Part shown: one piece after another, positions 1 to 9,167 of the stretch
Numbering within the stretch: position 1 is the stretch's first letter
Layout: every line of letters starts with the position of its first letter
Assembly (NCBI RefSeq): GCF_900185725.1
Contig: NZ_FYAU01000024.1
Location: forward strand, 124,001-188,000
Length of the DNA: 64,000 bases
Direction: 5' to 3'
Source: Stappia sp. TSB10P1A
GTDB lineage: Bacteria; Pseudomonadota; Alphaproteobacteria; Rhizobiales; Stappiaceae
Notes under the pieces: generated by a model
Database searches by the model: none
Seen by the model: the letters and a program-made list of their open reading frames with translations, nothing else
Told to the model about the DNA's origin: nothing
Program-made: the position numbers and the translations under genes

Positions 1-574
1 TGCGCTGATGTCCGCCGCGCGCTCCTCCCGGGCGGGCCGCGCAGGCAACTGCGGCCTTGACCCGGCAAGGCAATCAGCGCAAATGAAAGGGAACGGGCAT
101 CACATCGGCAGGCGCGGTCTCCAGGGGCCGGACGCCGCCGTCGGACGTGGCCCGTTGTCGATCGACATGCCGGCCGCCCGCCGAGGCGGCGAGGGACCGG
201 CAGCGTCGGAAGCTGGAGCCGCTGGAGACCATGCCGGTCGCACCGTGTGACAGGACGCCCGCGCCGCCGCGCGGCAGGACATCGCAGCCCGCCGGCCTCG
301 CCCGGGTCGCGCAGGCCTGCACGCGTCCGCGCCCGACCCGCACCCGCCGCTGGCAACGCATCGAGATCGGCGACCGCCGCCGCCTGCCGGCGCGGTTCCA
401 CGCGCTTTTCGCCTCGCCCGGCGATCCCGGCCTTACCGCCGGCCTTTCGCCTGACAGCGCCGCTGCCGGGTAGAGGCCGAAACGTTTCCCCAAGACCGCA
501 TTCCGCCGCCACGAGCGGCACCCGGCCGGAGACCTTAAAGGCCCGCGCCGGACCCGATATCCCAGGAGAGACAG
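1..574. other. Upstream region of leuC, no gene supported
   Basis: Very GC-rich stretch. The reading frames open here are arginine/proline-rich, overlap each other on both strands and resemble no family I recognise, so none is called. A purine-rich ribosome binding site (AGGAGAG) lies just before the leuC ATG. The leuC promoter is presumably in the last 150 bases, but I cannot point to convincing -35/-10 elements. Confidence 0.6.
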
Positions 575-1987
575 ATGAACGCTCCGCGCACGCTCTATGA
601 CAAGATCTGGGACGACCACGTCGTCGAGACCCAGGAAGACGGCACCGCCCTGCTCTATATCGACCGCCATCTGGTGCATGAGGTGACCAGCCCGCAGGCC
701 TTCGAGGGTCTGCGCATGACCGGTCGCAAGGTGCGCCAGCCGCAGCGGACGCTGGCCGTGGTCGACCACAACGTGCCGACCACCGACCGCAGCCACGGCA
801 TCGACGATCCCGAATCCGCGCTGCAGGTCGACACCTTGGCGAAGAACGCCGCCGAGTTCGGCGTCGAGTATTACAGCGAGACGGACCTGCGCCAGGGCAT
901 CGTCCACATCGTCGGTCCCGAGCAGGGCTTCACCCTGCCGGGCATGACCATCGTCTGCGGCGACAGCCATACCTCGACCCATGGCGCCTTCGGCGCGCTC
1001 GCCCATGGCATCGGCACGTCCGAGGTCGAGCATGTGCTCGCCACCCAGACGCTGATCCAGAAGAAGGCCAAGAACATGCGGGTGACCGTCGACGGCACCC
1101 TGCCGGACGGCGTCACCGCCAAGGACATCATCCTGGCGATCATCGGCGAGATCGGCACGGCCGGCGGCACCGGCCATGTCATCGAATATGCCGGCGAGGC
1201 GATCCGCGCGCTGTCGATGGAAGGCCGCATGACGGTCTGCAACATGTCGATCGAGGGCGGCGCCCGTGCCGGCCTGATCGCCGCCGACCAGAAGACCTTC
1301 GACTATATCAAGGGGCGGCCAAAGGCGCCGCAGGGCGCGGACTGGGAGAAGGCGGTCGCCTACTGGCAGAAGCTCTTCACCGACGAGGGCGCCCATTTCG
1401 ACGCCGAGATCCGCCTCGACGCCGCCAACCTGCCGCCGATCGTCACCTGGGGCTCCAGCCCCGAGGACGTGGTCTCGGTGACCGGCCGGGTGCCGGATCC
1501 GGAGGCGATCGAGGACGAGAACCGCCGCGCCTCCAAGCGCCGCGCGCTGCAGTATATGGGCCTGACCGCCGGCACCCCGATCACCGACATCGCCGTCGAC
1601 CGGGTGTTCATCGGCTCCTGCACCAATGGCCGCATCGAGGACCTGCGAGCGGCGGCCTCCGTCATCCGCGGCCACAAGGTGCGCGAGAGCGTCAATGCCA
1701 TGGTGGTGCCGGGCTCCGGCCTGGTGAAGGCCCAGGCGGAGGCGGAAGGCCTCGACAAGGTGTTCCGCGAGGCCGGCTTCGACTGGCGCGAGCCGGGCTG
1801 CTCCATGTGCCTGGCCATGAACGCCGACAAGCTGGCGCCGGGCGAGCGCTGCGCCTCCACCTCGAACCGCAATTTCGAGGGCCGCCAGGGCTTCAAGGGC
1901 CGCACCCATCTGGTGTCGCCGACCATGGCGGCGGCGGCCGCGATCGCCGGCCATTTCGTCGACATCCGCGAGTGGCCGCACGGCTGA
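575..1987 (+). CDS. leuC: 3-isopropylmalate dehydratase large subunit
   Basis: Catalyses the isomerisation of 2-isopropylmalate to 3-isopropylmalate in leucine biosynthesis, together with the small subunit LeuD (not in this window). The 470-residue protein has the aconitase-family layout and the three [4Fe-4S] ligands: Cys349 in the SCTNGR motif, and Cys409 and Cys412 in the PGCSMC motif, almost the same positions as in E. coli LeuC. The early DHNVPT and [12 protein letters not shown] motifs are also present. The ATG follows an AGGAGAG ribosome binding site, and a strong intrinsic terminator ends the unit, so leuC appears monocistronic. leuB is 29 kb away with the catabolic island in between. 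Confidence 0.98.
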   Translation: MNAPRTLYDKIWDDHVVETQEDGTALLYIDRHLVHEVTSPQAFEGLRMTGRKVRQPQRTLAVVDHNVPTTDRSHGIDDPESALQVDTLAKNAAEFGVEYYSETDLRQGIVHIVGPEQGFTLPGMTIVCGDSHTSTHGAFGALAHGIGTSEVEHVLATQTLIQKKAKNMRVTVDGTLPDGVTAKDIILAIIGEIGTAGGTGHVIEYAGEAIRALSMEGRMTVCNMSIEGGARAGLIAADQKTFDYIKGRPKAPQGADWEKAVAYWQKLFTDEGAHFDAEIRLDAANLPPIVTWGSSPEDVVSVTGRVPDPEAIEDENRRASKRRALQYMGLTAGTPITDIAVDRVFIGSCTNGRIEDLRAAASVIRGHKVRESVNAMVVPGSGLVKAQAEAEGLDKVFREAGFDWREPGCSMCLAMNADKLAPGERCASTSNRNFEGRQGFKGRTHLVSPTMAAAAAIAGHFVDIREWPHG

Positions 1988-2014
1988 CGCCCGCCGCAAG
2001 ACCACAGGAACAGC

Positions 2015-2045
2015 AAAGCGCGGGCCGCAAGGACCCGCGCTTTTT
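2015..2045 (+). terminator. Rho-independent terminator of leuC
   Basis: Perfect 10-bp stem (AAAGCGCGGG pairing with CCCGCGCTTT) with a 9-nt loop, followed by a run of T, 27 bases after the leuC stop codon. Confidence 0.9.
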
Positions 2046-2222
2046 CCGCTGTGCCGCGCCCGATCGCTTCTCCTGCGACGCTGCGTCGCCAGGGTGAAGC
2101 CATGCGCGTTGCCGGGCTTCACAAGACTGTCACTGTCGCTCTACACTATCGCCGCGTTCGGTCGTCCGGCCCGAAAGCGAATCGCGGTTGCGATGCGCCT
2201 TCGCGAGGTCGGCGAAGCAGGC

Positions 2223-2795
2223 ATGAGGAGCGAAGGTGTGACACTCGCCGTCTCTCCAGGTGCTCATCCGGCCCTGGTGCTCAATGCTGACTATCGCCCG
2301 CTTGCGTATTACCCGCTGTCGCTGTGGGCGTGGCAGGATGCGGTGAAGGCCGTCTTCCTGGACCGGGTCAATATCGTCTCCGAATATGACATCACGGTCC
2401 GAAGTCCGAGCAGCGAGTTCCGACTTCCCAGCGTCGTCTCGCTGAAAAGCTACGTCAAACCGAGCCGACATCCCGCCTTCACCCGCTTCAACGTCTTCCT
2501 GCGCGACCGGTTCCAGTGCCAGTATTGCGGCTCCCGCGAGGAACTGACCTTCGACCACCTCGTCCCACGCTCGAGAGGCGGGCAGACCACCTGGGACAAC
2601 GTGATCACGGCCTGCTCGCCCTGCAATCTCCGCAAAGCCAACAAGTCCTGCGCCGACATCGGCATGTGGCCGATGCACATGCCCTTCCCCCCGACCGTCC
2701 AGGACCTGCACAACAACGGTCGCCTGTTCCCGCCGAACTACCTGCACGAAAGCTGGCTCGACTTCCTCTACTGGGACACCGAGCTCGAACCCTGA
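2223..2795 (+). CDS. HNH endonuclease family protein
   Basis: A 190-residue protein with a C-terminal HNH nuclease domain. Cys99-x2-Cys102 and Cys131-x2-Cys134 form a zinc knuckle pair around the core Asp111-His112, with Asn126 and Asn135 in the expected places for the beta-beta-alpha-metal fold. The N-terminal half (about residues 15-95) is the conserved extension of the HNH proteins widespread in alphaproteobacterial chromosomes. It is a standalone gene, not next to a methylase or phage genes, so a restriction role is unlikely; the true function of this family is not established. I chose the ATG at 2223 because the protein family begins near the ALVLNADYRPL motif. A longer in-frame extension back to 2094 lacks conserved content. 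Confidence 0.85.
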   Translation: MRSEGVTLAVSPGAHPALVLNADYRPLAYYPLSLWAWQDAVKAVFLDRVNIVSEYDITVRSPSSEFRLPSVVSLKSYVKPSRHPAFTRFNVFLRDRFQCQYCGSREELTFDHLVPRSRGGQTTWDNVITACSPCNLRKANKSCADIGMWPMHMPFPPTVQDLHNNGRLFPPNYLHESWLDFLYWDTELEP

Positions 2796-2974
2796 CCGTC
2801 CGCCTGCCCTCCCGGTCCTGCCGCTGCGTCGCTGGTTTCATGCCTTAACGCTTCGTCAACCGATCCGCAGAAACCCCCGACTTTCGGCACCCGGTTTAAC
2901 CAACCGGTCGTTCCTTCGTGCCAGTGTCCCGCCAGCAATGCCGTGTCGTCGTACCGGCGCGGGAGTGGGTAAAG

Positions 2975-4375
2975 ATGGCAAGTTGCAACTCGGACGGAAA
3001 ACTTCCGGCGCTCAGGCGCCAGGCGCGCCGCTTCGGCAGGGACCGCAACGGCGCGATCCTGCCGCTCTTCGCCATTCTGGCGATCTTCATCATCGTCGCC
3101 GGCGGCGCCGGGCTCGACTTTGCACGGGCCATCAACCAGCGCCAGGCCATCGCCCGCGGTCTCGATGCCGCGATGCTGGCGGTCGCCCGCGAACTGTCCG
3201 TGCGCAACATGACGGAAAGCGAGATCAAGGCCTATCTCGACGCCAACTACCAGGCCTATTTCGGCGCCAACATCAAGGGCTCCAGCGGCGGCGGCGAGAT
3301 CATCATCGACGAGCCGAAGATCAACACCGAGACACGGGTGATCGAGGTCTCGGCCCGCTCCAGCGTGCCGACCTATTTCATCCATCTTGCCGGCTTCGGG
3401 CCGGATGCGCTGAATGTCAGCGTCAGCGCCGAGGCGGTCTATCCGAAGAGCGTCGAGGCGACGCTGGTGCTCGACGTCACCGGCTCCATGGCCGGCAGCC
3501 GCATCGTCGCTCTGCGCAACGCAGCGGCGAATTTCATCAACACGCTGGTCCCGCCGGACACGGTCGCGACCAACGAGAAGGTCCGCATCGCCGTGGTGCC
3601 CTATGCCAGCGGCGTCAATATCGGCTCCACGCGGGCGAACCTCGCCACCAAGGGGGCGAATGCCAGCCGCACCTCCTATCCCGGCTGCGTCTCCGAGCGC
3701 ACGGGCGCCCAGGCCTATACGGACGCGAGCTACACCATCGCCGCCATTGGGCCGGGCGCTCAGCAGGCCAGCAGCGGAAGGGGCTACTACTACGACGGCC
3801 GCAGCATGAACAACCACGCCGGCTTCGTCTGTCCGAAGGCCGAACTGGTTCCCTTGACCCTCGATCCCGGCTCCTCCTCCAAGTCCGGCACGCCGCTGCA
3901 CACGATCGCCAATCTTGCGGCCAGCGGCAACACAGCCGGACAGACCGGCGTCGCCTGGGGCTGGTACACCCTGTCGGAGAAATGGGCGGGTCTTTGGCCT
4001 TCGGCCAGCAAGCCGGCCCCCTATTCCGACGAGCGCGTGCTGAAATACATGCTGCTGATGACGGACGGCGACTTCAACACCTGGTTCGACGGGCCGATGA
4101 CGGTGTCCAGGACCACCTATGACTGGGTCGCCCGGCTCGATCAGGCGACGACCTCCACCACCCGCGCCATCGCCCTGTGCGACGCCGTCAAGAAGTCCGG
4201 CATCAGGATCATCACCGTCGGCTTCCAGATCGGCAGCAATGCCCAGGCCAAGAAGGTGATGAACGACTGCGCCTCCTCGCCGAGCGACTACTATCTGGCC
4301 GAGAACGACGCCGAGCTGAACAGCCGTTTCCAGGCCATCGCCAACCAGATCAAGTCGACCTACCTGTCGCGCTGA
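2975..4375 (+). CDS. TadG-like pilus assembly protein with von Willebrand factor A domain
   Basis: A 466-residue protein with a basic N-terminus (residues 1-25), one hydrophobic segment (about 27-46, GAILPLFAILAIF, the TadE/TadG-like signal anchor) and a C-terminal vWA domain. The metal-ion-dependent adhesion motif reads D167-V-T-G-S, a variant of DxSxS, and a second vWA motif MTDGDFNT lies near the middle of the domain. Such proteins sit in the inner membrane or periplasm and take part in Flp/Tad pilus or surface assembly. No other tad or cpa gene is nearby, so this is an orphan copy whose role cannot be fixed. The ATG at 2975 is preceded by GGGAG; a GTG at 2918 in frame is less likely. Confidence 0.85.
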   Translation: MASCNSDGKLPALRRQARRFGRDRNGAILPLFAILAIFIIVAGGAGLDFARAINQRQAIARGLDAAMLAVARELSVRNMTESEIKAYLDANYQAYFGANIKGSSGGGEIIIDEPKINTETRVIEVSARSSVPTYFIHLAGFGPDALNVSVSAEAVYPKSVEATLVLDVTGSMAGSRIVALRNAAANFINTLVPPDTVATNEKVRIAVVPYASGVNIGSTRANLATKGANASRTSYPGCVSERTGAQAYTDASYTIAAIGPGAQQASSGRGYYYDGRSMNNHAGFVCPKAELVPLTLDPGSSSKSGTPLHTIANLAASGNTAGQTGVAWGWYTLSEKWAGLWPSASKPAPYSDERVLKYMLLMTDGDFNTWFDGPMTVSRTTYDWVARLDQATTSTTRAIALCDAVKKSGIRIITVGFQIGSNAQAKKVMNDCASSPSDYYLAENDAELNSRFQAIANQIKSTYLSR

Positions 4376-4671
4376 GGCGCGCGAAACACCGATCCGCAGG
4401 CTCCGGCCCGAAGCGGGGACGGCGGGCGCAAAGCCTCTTGCGCGCCGCCCGCTTGTCCGCTATCACACGGCCACCTTGACGGACCGGTCGTCCGGCATCG
4501 CCTTTCCCGTGGCAGCGTCCTGTCGGAACAGACAGGGTTCCGGCCATCGGGGCCTTCACACAAGGCAGGCACGGCCAACCGGATCGGCAAGCAACCGGAT
4601 CGGCTCCGCGCCGCCGGGACCGCGGCCTGGTGCCGCGTCATATACGGGGCGCTCCCGCCCCGGTCTGGTAC
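4376..4671. other. Intergenic region between tadG-like gene and tRNA-Thr
   Basis: No gene seen. A GC-rich imperfect hairpin lies at about 4423-4450 (GGCGGGCGCAA against TTGCGCGCCGCC, one bulge) shortly after the stop codon, but it has no T-run. The tRNA promoter should lie close to 4640-4670. Confidence 0.5.
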
Positions 4672-4747
4672 GCCGCTGTAGCTCAGTTGGTAGAGCACGT
4701 CATTCGTAATGATGGGGTCGGGGGTTCGAGTCCCTTCAGCGGCACCA
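4672..4747 (+). tRNA. tRNA-Thr (anticodon CGT)
   Basis: A 76-nt cloverleaf with encoded CCA. The acceptor GCCGCTG pairs with CAGCGGC. The anticodon stem CGTCA/TGATG carries the loop TTCGTAA with anticodon CGT at 4705-4707, reading ACG. The T-arm has the TTCGAGT loop with G-T pairs at the stem base. The 3' end points into the aromatic catabolism region, but I find no second copy of its 3' end at the far side. Confidence 0.97.
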
Positions 4748-4925
4748 CTTCTCACGTCGCCAGCGTCCGGACAGGGACATGACGAGAAGGCCCTCGCAGC
4801 CATCGCGCTGCTGTCGGCCGTCGCTTCGCCGTGCCGGGCGCCAGCAAGCGGCCGCGCGGAGACTGACGCCGGCCGTAGCGATCCAGGCACGGGGTAAAGT
4901 TCCCGCAGACGACCTGCCAGCGGCG

Positions 4926-4957
4926 GCAAAAACGGCAAGGCCGCCTCCCGGCGGCCT
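4926..4957 (-). terminator. Terminator-like hairpin beside the tRNA-Gly fragment
   Basis: On the minus strand an 8-bp GC stem (AGGCCGCC/GGCGGCCT, 4-nt loop) is followed after five bases by TTTTT. It lies just downstream of the tRNA-Gly 3' fragment in the same orientation, as expected if it once terminated a complete tRNA gene. Confidence 0.55.
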
Positions 4958-4978
4958 CGCGTAACATATTGCAGTACA

Positions 4979-5007
4979 GGAAACCTGGAGCGGGTGACGG
5001 GATTCGA
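4979..5007 (-). repeat. Left copy of 29-bp direct repeat: tRNA-Gly 3'-end fragment (putative att site)
   Basis: The minus strand reads the last 22 nt of a tRNA-Gly (T-loop 3' part, acceptor 3' strand CACCCGC, then TCCA) plus seven bases beyond. It matches 26 of 29 bases at 27142-27170, where the same sequence is the end of an intact tRNA-Gly. The rest of a tRNA is absent: sequence beyond 5007 does not continue a T-stem or anticodon arm. The three differences include one that would mispair with the acceptor 5' strand of the intact tRNA-Gly(GCC), so the fragment may come from a different glycine tRNA (TCC type). Confidence 0.6.
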
Positions 5008-5207
5008 TCACGCCGTTGCCCCGGATCGTCCAGCCGTGCTTCGACCACGTCTCCGGACAGATCGGACAATCCGCTTCGGCATCCATCCTCGACGGCACCG
5101 CCAGACCTGCCGACCCGAACCAGCCGCGCCCGAAACGACCGCGCCTGGGTCAACGTCGTGAGGGCAACGCGGGCACGGACGACGGCGGATTGGGCGCAGC
5201 GGGGCGA

Positions 5208-6965
5208 CTATCGCGCCAGAATGGATTTCAGAACCCGGCTCAGATCGGCTTTCGGATCTTCTGAAAGCGATGTGGCGCGCCAGCAGACGTGGTGGTCGGG
5301 ACGGACCAGCAGGCAACCATTGTCGCTGATTTCGGCGAGCCGCGCCCATTCGCCACTGTGGTCGATGTAGTTCTGACGCGGACCGATCACGTGGGTCACG
5401 ATCTCGATTCCCAGTCCCTCAGCCACCTTTTGAACAGCATCCACCCAAGGTTCTCCGCCCAGACCGGTCAGCAGGGTGAAGCGGCCGTGGCCGCAGATGT
5501 CGAGCGTGGAAATCTCGGCCCCGTCGCTATGTCGGTAGAGCCAGACATGCGGCAATCGCGCGCCCGGCCATGTGGTGGGCTGGTAGTGCAGATCCGCATC
5601 CAGTTGGAACGCCGGCTCGATCTGCCCGTCTGTCACCACCGCATTCGAACGGTAGCGCTGGTTCATTTCCACCCCGTGGGCGTCGAACTCGTATTTCTTG
5701 AAGGCGATCGCCTTGCGGATCGCCTCGCGCTGCGCTTCGGCCTCAGCGGTCCCGTCGGTGCGGGCCTCGAGGTTCTTCTGCATCTGCTCGGGGTCGACGC
5801 CCTCCGCCATGCCGAGCGCAGCGAAAATCGGGCCGGTCTCGGCGATCGACTGGTTGGCACGGGTGACGATCTGCTTGGCGATCGGCGCCCGTTCGGCGTC
5901 GTAGCTGTCAAGGAGCCGCTCGCCTGCCTGTCCCTTCAGGACCATCGACAGTTTCCAGGCGAGATTGAAGGCGTCCTGGATGGAGGTGTTCGAGCCCAGA
6001 CCGTTCGACGGCGGATGGCGGTGGATCGCGTCGCCCATGCAGAACACGCGGCCGTTGGAGGTCTTGGTGGCGTAGTAGTTGTTGACGGTCCAGGTGTTGG
6101 CCGACAACAGCTCGATTTCGAGCTCCGGGTCGCCGATCAGTTGACGCGCGACCCCGGTGGCGAATTCGGGCGTCACCTCAGGTTCGGGCGCGTTGATGTC
6201 GTAGCCCCAGACGATCAGCCATTCGTTCCACGGGCGGACCATGCGGACCAGCCCCATGCCGATGCCGCCGACATCGGCACCCGGCTGCATGACCCAGTAC
6301 AGCACCGACGGGCGATGAGCGACGTATTTGGAGAGGTCTGCCCTGAACAGGATGTTCATCGAGCCGCCGACGCCCATCTTGCCCTCGAAGGGCAGGTTCT
6401 CGTTCTCCGCCACCAGCGATTTCCCGCCGTCCGCTCCCACGAGGTATTTCGAGCGGATGGTGAACTCACGGCCGGTCAGACGGTCGAGGCAGGTGGTCGT
6501 GACGCCTTCGGCATCTTGTACGTGACGGAGGTATTCCGTCGACATCCGCGCCTGGGTACCGCGCGAGCAGGCCGTCTTGAACAGCAGCGGCTCCATGAAG
6601 GTCTGCGGCAGGTCGTTCATCTTGGTCGGCGACGACATCAGATGTTCGGCCTTGGAGAGGGGATGATTGCCCCACGCCTTCATCCGCCCGATCTCCTCAC
6701 CGGCGAGGCTCTCGCAGAAGATATTCTCGCCCATCAGGTCCTGATGCGTGGCGAACATATAGGCCTCGTCCTCGACCTCGCGCCCGAGATCGCGCAGCAC
6801 TTCCATGGCACGCTGATTGGTGATGTGCGCGCGCGGCGTGTTGGCCAGCCAGCGATAGCGATTGACCGCCATGTTTGCGACGCCGTAGGTCGAAAGCAGC
6901 GCGGCCGTTGCCGAACCCGCAGGCCCTGTGCCGATAATCAGGACATCCGTTGTGATGTCGGGCAT
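5208..6965 (-). CDS. FAD-dependent phenol hydroxylase, TfdB (2,4-dichlorophenol 6-monooxygenase) family
   Basis: A single-component NAD(P)H-dependent flavoprotein that adds a hydroxyl group ortho to an existing phenolic OH. The 585-residue length and layout match TfdB: the FAD-binding GTGPAG motif at residues 12-17, PRAHITNQRAMEVLRDLG at about 44-61, the GADGG region in the middle, and the second FAD motif GDAIHRHPPSNGLGSN, followed by a thioredoxin-like C-terminal domain ending LLVRPDHH.CWR. The ATG at 6965 follows GGGAGGAGACTAC; a TTG further upstream overlaps this site and is rejected. The gene is 54 bp downstream of the maleylacetate reductase gene and probably cotranscribed. With hydroxyquinol 1,2-dioxygenase in the cluster, a resorcinol- or hydroquinone-like phenol is a more plausible substrate than dichlorophenol; this is inference. 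Confidence 0.88.
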   Translation of the reverse strand: MPDITTDVLIIGTGPAGSATAALLSTYGVANMAVNRYRWLANTPRAHITNQRAMEVLRDLGREVEDEAYMFATHQDLMGENIFCESLAGEEIGRMKAWGNHPLSKAEHLMSSPTKMNDLPQTFMEPLLFKTACSRGTQARMSTEYLRHVQDAEGVTTTCLDRLTGREFTIRSKYLVGADGGKSLVAENENLPFEGKMGVGGSMNILFRADLSKYVAHRPSVLYWVMQPGADVGGIGMGLVRMVRPWNEWLIVWGYDINAPEPEVTPEFATGVARQLIGDPELEIELLSANTWTVNNYYATKTSNGRVFCMGDAIHRHPPSNGLGSNTSIQDAFNLAWKLSMVLKGQAGERLLDSYDAERAPIAKQIVTRANQSIAETGPIFAALGMAEGVDPEQMQKNLEARTDGTAEAEAQREAIRKAIAFKKYEFDAHGVEMNQRYRSNAVVTDGQIEPAFQLDADLHYQPTTWPGARLPHVWLYRHSDGAEISTLDICGHGRFTLLTGLGGEPWVDAVQKVAEGLGIEIVTHVIGPRQNYIDHSGEWARLAEISDNGCLLVRPDHHVCWRATSLSEDPKADLSRVLKSILAR

Positions 6966-7019
6966 GTAGTCTCCTCCCAAGAGAACGAAAGGGCGGGCTG
7001 CGCGGGCCGCCGAAGAGTG

Positions 7020-8093
7020 TCAGACGGCGAGCTCCTCTCCCGCCCATGCGGCCTGCAATAGCTTGCGAATCGCATCGCGCTCGACCGGCCGCGGATTCCA
7101 GTAGGGATTGGCGACAGCAAGATCTGCCGCACGGTCGAGATCGGCCTCCGCCAGCCCCAGATCTCTCAGCGCCATCGGCGAGCCGACCTGCTTGGCGAAG
7201 CTGCGCAGACCCCGACCGGGATTGCTGTCGCCGAAAAGCTCGGCCAGCGGCGCGAGCTGTTCGAGGGCAGCTTGCGCGTTGTATGCGATGGCATGCGGCA
7301 GCACAATTGCATGCGTCTGCGCATGCGGCAGGTCGAAGCTACCACCCAGCGTGTGGCACAGCTTGTGATGAAGCGCCATGCCCACCTGCCCGAGAACGGT
7401 TCCGCAAAGCCACGCCCCGTAGAGGGTTTCGCCACGCGCCGACGTGTCCTCCGGATTGGCGAGCACCCGTGGCAGACCATCGCGGAAGGCGCACAGCCCC
7501 TCGACTGCCATCAGTGTGGAGATCGGCGAGCGGTCACGGGCATAGAGCCCTTCGGCGGCATGAGCCATTGCGTTCAGGGCGGAAGTGACGGTCATTTCCA
7601 CCGGCAGCGTGGTGACCAGTTCGGCATCATAGAGGATGACCTCCGGCTGGACCTTCGCAGTCGACTGCGTGGTCTTCACGCCGTTTTCCGTCTGGCCGAT
7701 GATGGGCGTCGCCTCGGAACCGGCGTAAGTGGTGGGGACAACGATCTGGGGCAGATCCGTCCTCAACGCGATCGCCTTGCCGAGGCCGATCGTCGAGCCT
7801 CCGCCGACCGAAAGCAGTACGTCCGCACCGAGTGCACCCGCCAGCCTAGTGGCATCCTCCGACACCGATACGGGGGTGTGCATCGTCGCGCCGGTATAGC
7901 TGCCCACAGCGAGCCCGCCGCAATAGGCGGAGAACTCATCGGCGAGTTCGGCCTGCTGCGGCGTGGTCAGGATCAACGCGCGCCGGGCCCCGAGCGCTTC
8001 CATCTCCTCTGCGACGGACCGGCGCACGCCGGGACCGAAGCGAACGCGCACGGCTGCGCTACGCGCGATAAACTCCTCCCGGAAAAACGACAC
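7020..8093 (-). CDS. Maleylacetate reductase
   Basis: Reduces maleylacetate, the ring-opening product of hydroxyquinol (or chlorinated analogues), to 3-oxoadipate with NAD(P)H. The 357-residue protein is an iron-type alcohol dehydrogenase family member with GGGSTIGLGK at residues 97-106 and PTTYAGSE, both typical of maleylacetate reductases. A histidine-rich segment (His242, 243, 247, 257, 261) lies where the family binds metal. The predicted start is a GTG at 8093 preceded by GGGGAG; upstream frame content is not conserved. The gene is divergent from the LysR gene, with a shared regulatory region, and precedes the TfdB-type hydroxylase gene. Confidence 0.92.
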   Translation of the reverse strand: MSFFREEFIARSAAVRVRFGPGVRRSVAEEMEALGARRALILTTPQQAELADEFSAYCGGLAVGSYTGATMHTPVSVSEDATRLAGALGADVLLSVGGGSTIGLGKAIALRTDLPQIVVPTTYAGSEATPIIGQTENGVKTTQSTAKVQPEVILYDAELVTTLPVEMTVTSALNAMAHAAEGLYARDRSPISTLMAVEGLCAFRDGLPRVLANPEDTSARGETLYGAWLCGTVLGQVGMALHHKLCHTLGGSFDLPHAQTHAIVLPHAIAYNAQAALEQLAPLAELFGDSNPGRGLRSFAKQVGSPMALRDLGLAEADLDRAADLAVANPYWNPRPVERDAIRKLLQAAWAGEELAV

Positions 8094-8184
8094 CAGGCTC
8101 CCCCTGCAGGCTTCCGCTGCTCTGTATTTCAGCTCGGATGCTAGCCCAGCCACACAGGAATATTGATCGGATGTGCGGAATATA

Positions 8185-8201
8185 ATATCGCATTGAGTTA
8201 T
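8185..8201. promoter_or_regulatory. Putative LysR-type operator, site 1 (maleylacetate reductase/lysR divergence)
   Basis: ATATCGCATTGAGTTAT, with the T-N11-A LysR box (T at 8188, A at 8200) flanked as AT-N11-AT. It lies in the 106-bp divergent region and overlaps the LysR start codon, a usual place for autoregulation. A nearly identical sequence with the same flanks (TAATAT-N5-TGAGTTATGA) recurs at 23284-23304. Confidence 0.55.
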
Positions 8202-9150
8202 GAAGATTGACAGCGAACATCTAGAGATCCTGGCGGTCATCGTCGAAAAGGGCGGCCTGACCGAAGGCGCCGACGAACTCGGAAAGTCGCAGCCTTCGGT
8301 TTCACGGAGCATGGCCCTGCTGGAGAAGCGCATCGGAATGCCGCTTTTCGAGCCGGGCCGCCGTCCGCTGCGACCGACCGAACTGGGCGCAAGCCTCGCG
8401 CGCCTCGGCAACAGGATCCGCATCGCCAATAAGGACGCGAGCCTTCTGGTGCGCCGGTTTCGCCAGGGACTGGCCGGGAGGCTCCGCGTCGGCGGCTCGC
8501 CGATCTTCACCGATGGCGTCATCGCCACCATGATCGCCGAATTCCAGTCTCGCAATTCGGATGTCCATATCGACCAGTCCTACGGCTATCTCGATACGCT
8601 GGAAGCCGGCCTCAAGAACGGCGGCCTCGACATTGCCATCCTGCCGCTTCATCCGCGCCAGGTGCCGCCGGACATGGATTTCCTGCCGCTTCTCTCCGGT
8701 CGCAATGTCATTACCTGCCGCGTCGATCACCCCCTCACGCGGATCAAGGCGATCTCGCTGTCTCACATCGCCAATTACCCGTGGATTGCTCCGCCGGCCG
8801 ACAGCCCGCTTTATCGCGACCTCGAACGGGCGCTGAAATCCATCGGCCAGGAAGACTTCATGGTGAATTTTTCCGGCGGCACGCTGGCATCCATCCAGTC
8901 GGTGCTGACCGGATCGGATTCTCTGACGGTGCTGCCCTACTCAGTGGTCTTCCAGACACGGCGTACCATCCCCCTCGCGGTGTTGCCGCTGAAGATCGAC
9001 CACCCGGACCGGCAACTGGGAATCCTGACCAAGAGCGACAGACAGAGACCGCCTGCGGCACAGCAATTCATCACCTTCCTTCAGGCGGAGTCGGAACGGT
9101 TGCAGGCGCGGATGGACCACGCCGAACAAGTCACCCACCGACGGAGCTGA
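8200..9150 (+). CDS. LysR-family transcriptional regulator of the aromatic cluster
   Basis: A 316-residue LysR protein: N-terminal winged helix-turn-helix (residues about 5-62, with the motif GKSQPSVSRSMALLEKRIG) and a C-terminal periplasmic-binding-like effector domain (about 90-300). It is transcribed divergently from the maleylacetate reductase gene, the common arrangement for LysR activators of aromatic pathways, which respond to a pathway intermediate. It is the only regulator within the 22-kb cluster. Four related LysR-type boxes upstream of the catabolic blocks are its likely targets. It converges on the tautomerase-like gene with 17 bp between stops. Effector unknown. Confidence 0.9.
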   Translation: MKIDSEHLEILAVIVEKGGLTEGADELGKSQPSVSRSMALLEKRIGMPLFEPGRRPLRPTELGASLARLGNRIRIANKDASLLVRRFRQGLAGRLRVGGSPIFTDGVIATMIAEFQSRNSDVHIDQSYGYLDTLEAGLKNGGLDIAILPLHPRQVPPDMDFLPLLSGRNVITCRVDHPLTRIKAISLSHIANYPWIAPPADSPLYRDLERALKSIGQEDFMVNFSGGTLASIQSVLTGSDSLTVLPYSVVFQTRRTIPLAVLPLKIDHPDRQLGILTKSDRQRPPAAQQFITFLQAESERLQARMDHAEQVTHRRS

Positions 9151-9167
9151 CCGGCTCAGTTTTCCCT

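Larger units (their letters stand above)
4748..5207. other. Intergenic region with tRNA-Gly fragment and terminator
   Basis: No protein gene is supported here. The region contains a minus-strand terminator-like hairpin and a bare 3' fragment of a tRNA-Gly (both listed separately), which mark the left edge of the catabolic cluster. The rest, about 5010-5207, shows nothing recognisable. Confidence 0.6.

Noticed and set aside
147-473. Short plus-strand open frames before leuC
   Set aside because: Arg/Pro-rich, overlapping on several frames, no ribosome binding site and no recognisable domain.
74-2122. 682-codon open frame on the minus strand across leuC
   Set aside because: It is antisense to leuC, rich in Arg/Gly/Ala and His, and has no family pattern; it results from high GC content.
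4423-4450. Terminator after the tadG-like gene
   Set aside because: Imperfect stem with a bulge and no T-run; kept only as a note in the intergenic entry.
4672-4747. tRNA-Thr as the integration site of the island
   Set aside because: Its 3' end faces the island, but no second copy of the CAGCGGCACCA end was found near 27 kb, whereas the tRNA-Gly repeat has both copies.
5289-7061. 590-codon plus-strand frame opposite the TfdB-type gene
   Set aside because: Antisense image of the hydroxylase gene; the minus frame has all FAD motifs, this one none.
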